From: CAWKEY01 sp963848675
GTDB taxonomy: Bacteria; Pseudomonadota; Gammaproteobacteria; Methylococcales; Methylomonadaceae
Direction of reading: 5' to 3'
DNA length: 64,000 bases
Assembly: GCA_963848675.1 (NCBI GenBank)
Contig: CAWKEY010000036.1
Location: 124,001-188,000, forward strand
The stretch's first letter is position 1. Every line of letters starts with the position of its first letter. Shown here one piece after another: positions 61,501 to 64,000 of this stretch. Both the position numbers and the translations under genes were made by a program. The notes under the pieces are model-generated. The model saw only the letters and a program-made list of their open reading frames with translations, searched no databases and was not told the origin of the DNA.

Positions 61501-64000
61501 TAAGACTACCTGACTATGCGTCCAGGCCAAATCGAACACGCGATCGGCGAGCCGGCGATCATGATATTTCTCCAGCAGTTCCAGGCTAGCGGCACGCGTA
61601 TCGGCCATGCCGATGACCAAATCGATGGTCACCGAGGCTTCGGGCGCCAGTGTGATCCGGTGCCGGATGGCGGCAATAGGATCCAGCACCGCGCCCTCGT
61701 TGCCAGACAGATTGCCGTCAGCCGCCATGGCCTTGGGCGCGGCAAGATCATTGCCGCGCCCGATAAATTGCGCACGATCGGTTTCATACGATACCTCGCT
61801 GGACTCGCCTTCATGCACTGCCATCAATTGAAACATCCACGGAGTCTGTTCATTCAGGGCGCGCGGCCGGCGAGAGCACAGAATCGCCTGAGACTGAGCG
61901 ATGATCTCGGTCTGCACAAACAGCTTGCTAAAAGCCGGATGCAGGGCGTCAGAGGCAGGCGAGGCGATAACGACCTCCGAGTAACTGGTCACCTCGATGG
62001 TTCTAGGCGTCCGCGCACGGTTGGTGATGCGTATCCGGCGCAATTCGATGTCATCTTCTGGCGACACCACGATGTCGGTATGGGTATCAAAATCGTGGTC
62101 GCTGCGGCGAAACTCGGCGCGCCCCTCGGAGAAGATTGCTTCGTAATGTTGGGAGCGTTTGAGTGCCGGTTGATAGGCGGTTGACCAAAACGTCCCGCTC
62201 TCGATATCACGGATGTAGCAGAAAGTGCCCCAATGATCGCATGTGCTGTCTTCGCGCCAGCGCGTCACGGCAAGATCTTTCCAGCGGCTGTAGCCGCCGC
62301 CGGCGTTCGTGACCATGACATGGTACCTGCCGTTCGACAGCAACTGCACCTCCGGTACCAGCGTGTTCGGGTTGTTGAGTACGCGCACCGGTATCTGCGG
62401 TTCGCTGGAGGCCATTAGAATATCGGATACTTCGGTGGCCTGGGCATAAAAAGCCGAGGCCTTGGGAATTTTCTCCTGGAGCAGCAACAAAGTCGCCTGG
62501 AACAACGGGTTGGACACAAATCGCCGCTGCATCGGACGGTCCAGCAGCAAATATGCCAGGGAGAGCAAGCTCATGCCCTGGTGATGGGCCATAAAGGATT
62601 GAATGACGGCGCTGGCTTCTCCACGTCGTTGACGGGAAGGAGTGTAGTCGACGGCTTCATAAAAACCGAATGTCCCCAGCACACCGTCAGCGGCCAGTCG
62701 CTGTAGATTCAGACAGGCCGCCTCAGGCTCTACCATCAACGCCATCGCCGAAGCATATGGAGCAATGACCAGATCCTCGGCAAGCCCGCGCTTGAGCCCC
62801 AGACCCGGCACACCAAAGGCGTGGTACTGATAATTCAGATGCACGTCGACCGTGTTGTAGCCGGACTCCGAAATACCCCAGGGTACGCCGCGTTGCTTGC
62901 CATACTCGATCTGGCGCTGCACAACCGCAGAGTAGGTCTGGTCGATCAGCGTGTTTTCATAACTCGGCATCACCAGGAGCGGCATCAAGTATTCAAACAT
63001 GGAGCCGCTCCACGACAGCAGAATGGGCTCTCCGCCGGTAGTCACCAACAGCCTTCCCAAGGCAAACCAGCTCTCTTGCGGCACTTGTTCCTGCGCAATC
63101 GCCACAAAACTGCACAACCGCGCTTCCGAAGCCAGCAGATCGTAATAACTGTTATCCCGTTGCCGCTCACTCACGTTGTAGCCGATGGCCAGCAGGCGAC
63201 GCGGCTTGTCAAACAGAAAGTCATACTCCATGCATGCGAGCTCGCCTGATTGATGGGCGAGGCGTTCGATGGCCGCAATCCGTTCAATCGCGCGGCTGCA
63301 GGCTTCATGGATGAGCGGGCGAAGCTGTATCAGCCAGTCGCGCGCTACCGGCGTCTGCTTATCCTGCAGTTGTTGGTCGATGACAGGTAGTACTTGCTCA
63401 TCAAACCGGGACAGTTCGTTGAGCGTTGGAATTCCGGCGATATCAGGGAGCTTGTCTGGCCCGCTGGGTGCGGCTGGCAATGCCAGCCACGGCGCGAGGA
63501 ACAATAGTTCATTCAAATTGGCGCGGCACTGCCGAGCCAAGGCGCGCGCCCAGCCATCGACATCGGTTTCTGAGCCAGCAGCGAAGCTGGCAGCAAACGC
63601 CTCGGCGCGGGCTGTCAGGCCGTCAAGGCATTGATGCGCTGCAGCGAGCGTAGCCGGCCGGGAATGGCAGGCGGCCTCGAGTTCGATCTTGAATTCCGTG
63701 AGCAGGGCCGGCATGACGCCCCCCGTTGCCTCCATCAAAATTCCCAGTGTATCGACAAGTCCATCAAACCATCGTAGTCCGAGAATTGGATGGTCAGGTA
63801 GTTCAAGCAGTCCGGGCCGCAAGGTCAGCAGATGTCCACCCAGGTTGCCGCTGTCTACTGTCGAAACGTACACAGGATGCAAGGGTTGCAGGGAATGGGT
63901 GTCGTACCAGTTGTAGAAGTGCCCGTTGAATTTTGCCAAGCCTGCCATTGTCCCCAGGGTATTCGCCGTACGCTCGATGAGCGCTCCGGACGAAAGGTAA
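58519..64000 (-). CDS. ndvB: Cyclic beta-1,2-glucan synthetase-like protein (NdvB/ChvB type), 5' end outside window
   Basis: At least 1,826 codons are visible, open to the window edge. NdvB makes and cyclises beta-1,2-glucan for the periplasm. The visible part starts in the region after the glycosyltransferase (GHFYNWYDTHSLQPL), has the glycoamylase-like domain (GISESGYNTVDVHLNYQYHA and FMAHHQGMSLLSLAYLLLD), then the two-part GH94 phosphorylase region, with the catalytic acid in LMGSGDWNDGMNLVG, which sets chain length. It ends LDDQREHHVEVKIIRR. The GT84 domain and membrane helices should lie beyond 64000. Confidence 0.88.
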   Translation of the reverse strand, partial: YLSSGALIERTANTLGTMAGLAKFNGHFYNWYDTHSLQPLHPVYVSTVDSGNLGGHLLTLRPGLLELPDHPILGLRWFDGLVDTLGILMEATGGVMPALLTEFKIELEAACHSRPATLAAAHQCLDGLTARAEAFAASFAAGSETDVDGWARALARQCRANLNELLFLAPWLALPAAPSGPDKLPDIAGIPTLNELSRFDEQVLPVIDQQLQDKQTPVARDWLIQLRPLIHEACSRAIERIAAIERLAHQSGELACMEYDFLFDKPRRLLAIGYNVSERQRDNSYYDLLASEARLCSFVAIAQEQVPQESWFALGRLLVTTGGEPILLSWSGSMFEYLMPLLVMPSYENTLIDQTYSAVVQRQIEYGKQRGVPWGISESGYNTVDVHLNYQYHAFGVPGLGLKRGLAEDLVIAPYASAMALMVEPEAACLNLQRLAADGVLGTFGFYEAVDYTPSRQRRGEASAVIQSFMAHHQGMSLLSLAYLLLDRPMQRRFVSNPLFQATLLLLQEKIPKASAFYAQATEVSDILMASSEPQIPVRVLNNPNTLVPEVQLLSNGRYHVMVTNAGGGYSRWKDLAVTRWREDSTCDHWGTFCYIRDIESGTFWSTAYQPALKRSQHYEAIFSEGRAEFRRSDHDFDTHTDIVVSPEDDIELRRIRITNRARTPRTIEVTSYSEVVIASPASDALHPAFSKLFVQTEIIAQSQAILCSRRPRALNEQTPWMFQLMAVHEGESSEVSYETDRAQFIGRGNDLAAPKAMAADGNLSGNEGAVLDPIAAIRHRITLAPEASVTIDLVIGMADTRAASLELLEKYHDRRLADRVFDLAWTHSQVVLRQLNATEAEAQLYGRLANSVIYAHALLRADASVIISNRRGQSGLWAHAISGDLPIVLLQIKNSSNIDLVRQLVKAHAYWRLKGLAVDLMIWNEDRDGYRQVLQDQIIGLITTGVEANVFDRPGGIFVRHADQISSEDRILIQSVARAIITDSRGTLEEQISRRDPMEVRVPRFKPSRSHLPAAPAAAGVSRNDLILFNGLGGFTADGREYVITPAPGKMTPAPWVSVLANPFFGSVISENGQSYTWSENAHEFRLTPWHNDPVCDSSGEAIYLRDEESGHVWSPTPLPCPGASGYISRHGFGYSVFEHTEDGIQSELTVYVALDASVKFSALKVRNQSGRDRSLSATGYVEWVLGDLPPKSTPHVITDCVIPGGAIFASNPYNTEFADRVAFFDVGDATCTQSGDRAEFIGRNGTLRKPAAMNRSHLSGNVGAALDPCAALQVSFELGSGQEREIVFKLGLGRDINDANTLVQRFRGSAAALDALRLVQQYWLRTLGAVQVETPDASINMLTNGWLLYQTLSCRVWGRSGYYQSGGAFGFRDQLQDVMALVHAEPHRVREQLVLCAGHQFREGDVQHWWHPPSDRGVRTHCSDDYLWLPLVTCRYILTTGDFTVLDEQAAFLEGRPVHAEEDSYYDLPHRSEETASLYQHCVRAILHGLSFGEHGLPLMGSGDWNDGMNLVGMGGKGESVWLGFFLCEVLNQFAGLARIRGDLVFAERCQAERVQLSKRIEQHGWDGEWYRRAYFDDGTPLGSTNNPECRIDSIAQSWSVLSGVGAPERTTKAMQALNGHLVRREHGLVQLLDPPFNTSSLDPGYIKGYLPGVRENGGQYTHAAIWAAMAFARLGDHEHAWELMTMINPVNHGKSREGIATYKVEPYVVAADVYAVAPHTGRGGWTWYTGSAGWMYRLITESLLGIIREGDNLRFEPCLPEHWPSFNMRYRYRETFYQIVVVQAADGPLGSTISLDGRQLPEGVIPLLDDQREHHVEVKIIRR

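Noticed and set aside
1..64000. tRNA, rRNA or riboswitch genes
   Set aside because: I saw no cloverleaf with TTCGANTC-type arms, no rRNA sequence and no riboswitch core by eye; a covariance-model scan could still find a small RNA.

Overview
The window looks like chromosome from a gammaproteobacterium. RecBCD, GspA/GspB, RsxE, Lnt, quinone-type PyrD and PmbA all have the gammaproteobacterial form. The mix of repeat families and accessory genes reminds me of Methylococcales (methanotrophs), but that is an inference: no rRNA or methane-oxidation gene is present to settle it.

Layout. 0-2.2 kb: end of dut, coaBC and divergent radC. 2.4-4.1 kb: a membrane protein with a kinase fold but a ruined active site. 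4.3-6.2 kb: debris, namely a decayed group II intron end, three small gene fragments and a GNAT/DUF1778 toxin-antitoxin pair with a palindromic operator. 6.3-19.8 kb: a nest of mobile DNA. It holds an IS4-like element with a broken transposase and an IS66-like element inside it, then a second toxin-antitoxin-like pair. Next comes a relic Tn402/Tn5053-type transposon whose tniA is split by two further insertion sequences. A four-gene DDE/ATPase transposon with its own inverted repeats follows, then a virB11 stub, then an apparently intact IS3-family element. The virB11 stub suggests that this was once part of a plasmid or conjugative element.

20-35.5 kb is mostly housekeeping: pmbA, a Uma2 protein, pyrD, lnt, a BON lipoprotein and a LpxH-like/PAP2/glycosyltransferase run likely to act on envelope glycolipids. 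It also holds gspB-gspA and two membrane-protein genes, then recC. recC, recB and recD (32.3-41.9 kb) are in order, but the gaps between them hold palindromic repeats, a truncated coiled-coil gene and a broken parDE module. 42-51 kb is again accessory: a REP-associated tyrosine transposase (RAYT) with local repeats and a 156-bp tandem duplication, a dedA gene between inverted repeats, a GH3 glucosidase with a sugar permease, a decayed RAYT and a decayed IS. 51-64 kb: nth-rsxE, a P-type cation ATPase, a LOV-GGDEF blue-light-type diguanylate cyclase, a MazG-like protein, a DUF2845 protein, gmk, and a very large cyclic beta-1,2-glucan synthetase-like gene that runs off the end.

Dispersed repeats run through the window. 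The clearest is a ~140-bp family with termini GTAACTATTCAGCG / CGCTGAATAGTTAC, of which five copies, two lacking the left terminus, can be recognised. All coordinates and motif calls come from reading the sequence. Family names come from memory of the families, not from a database search.
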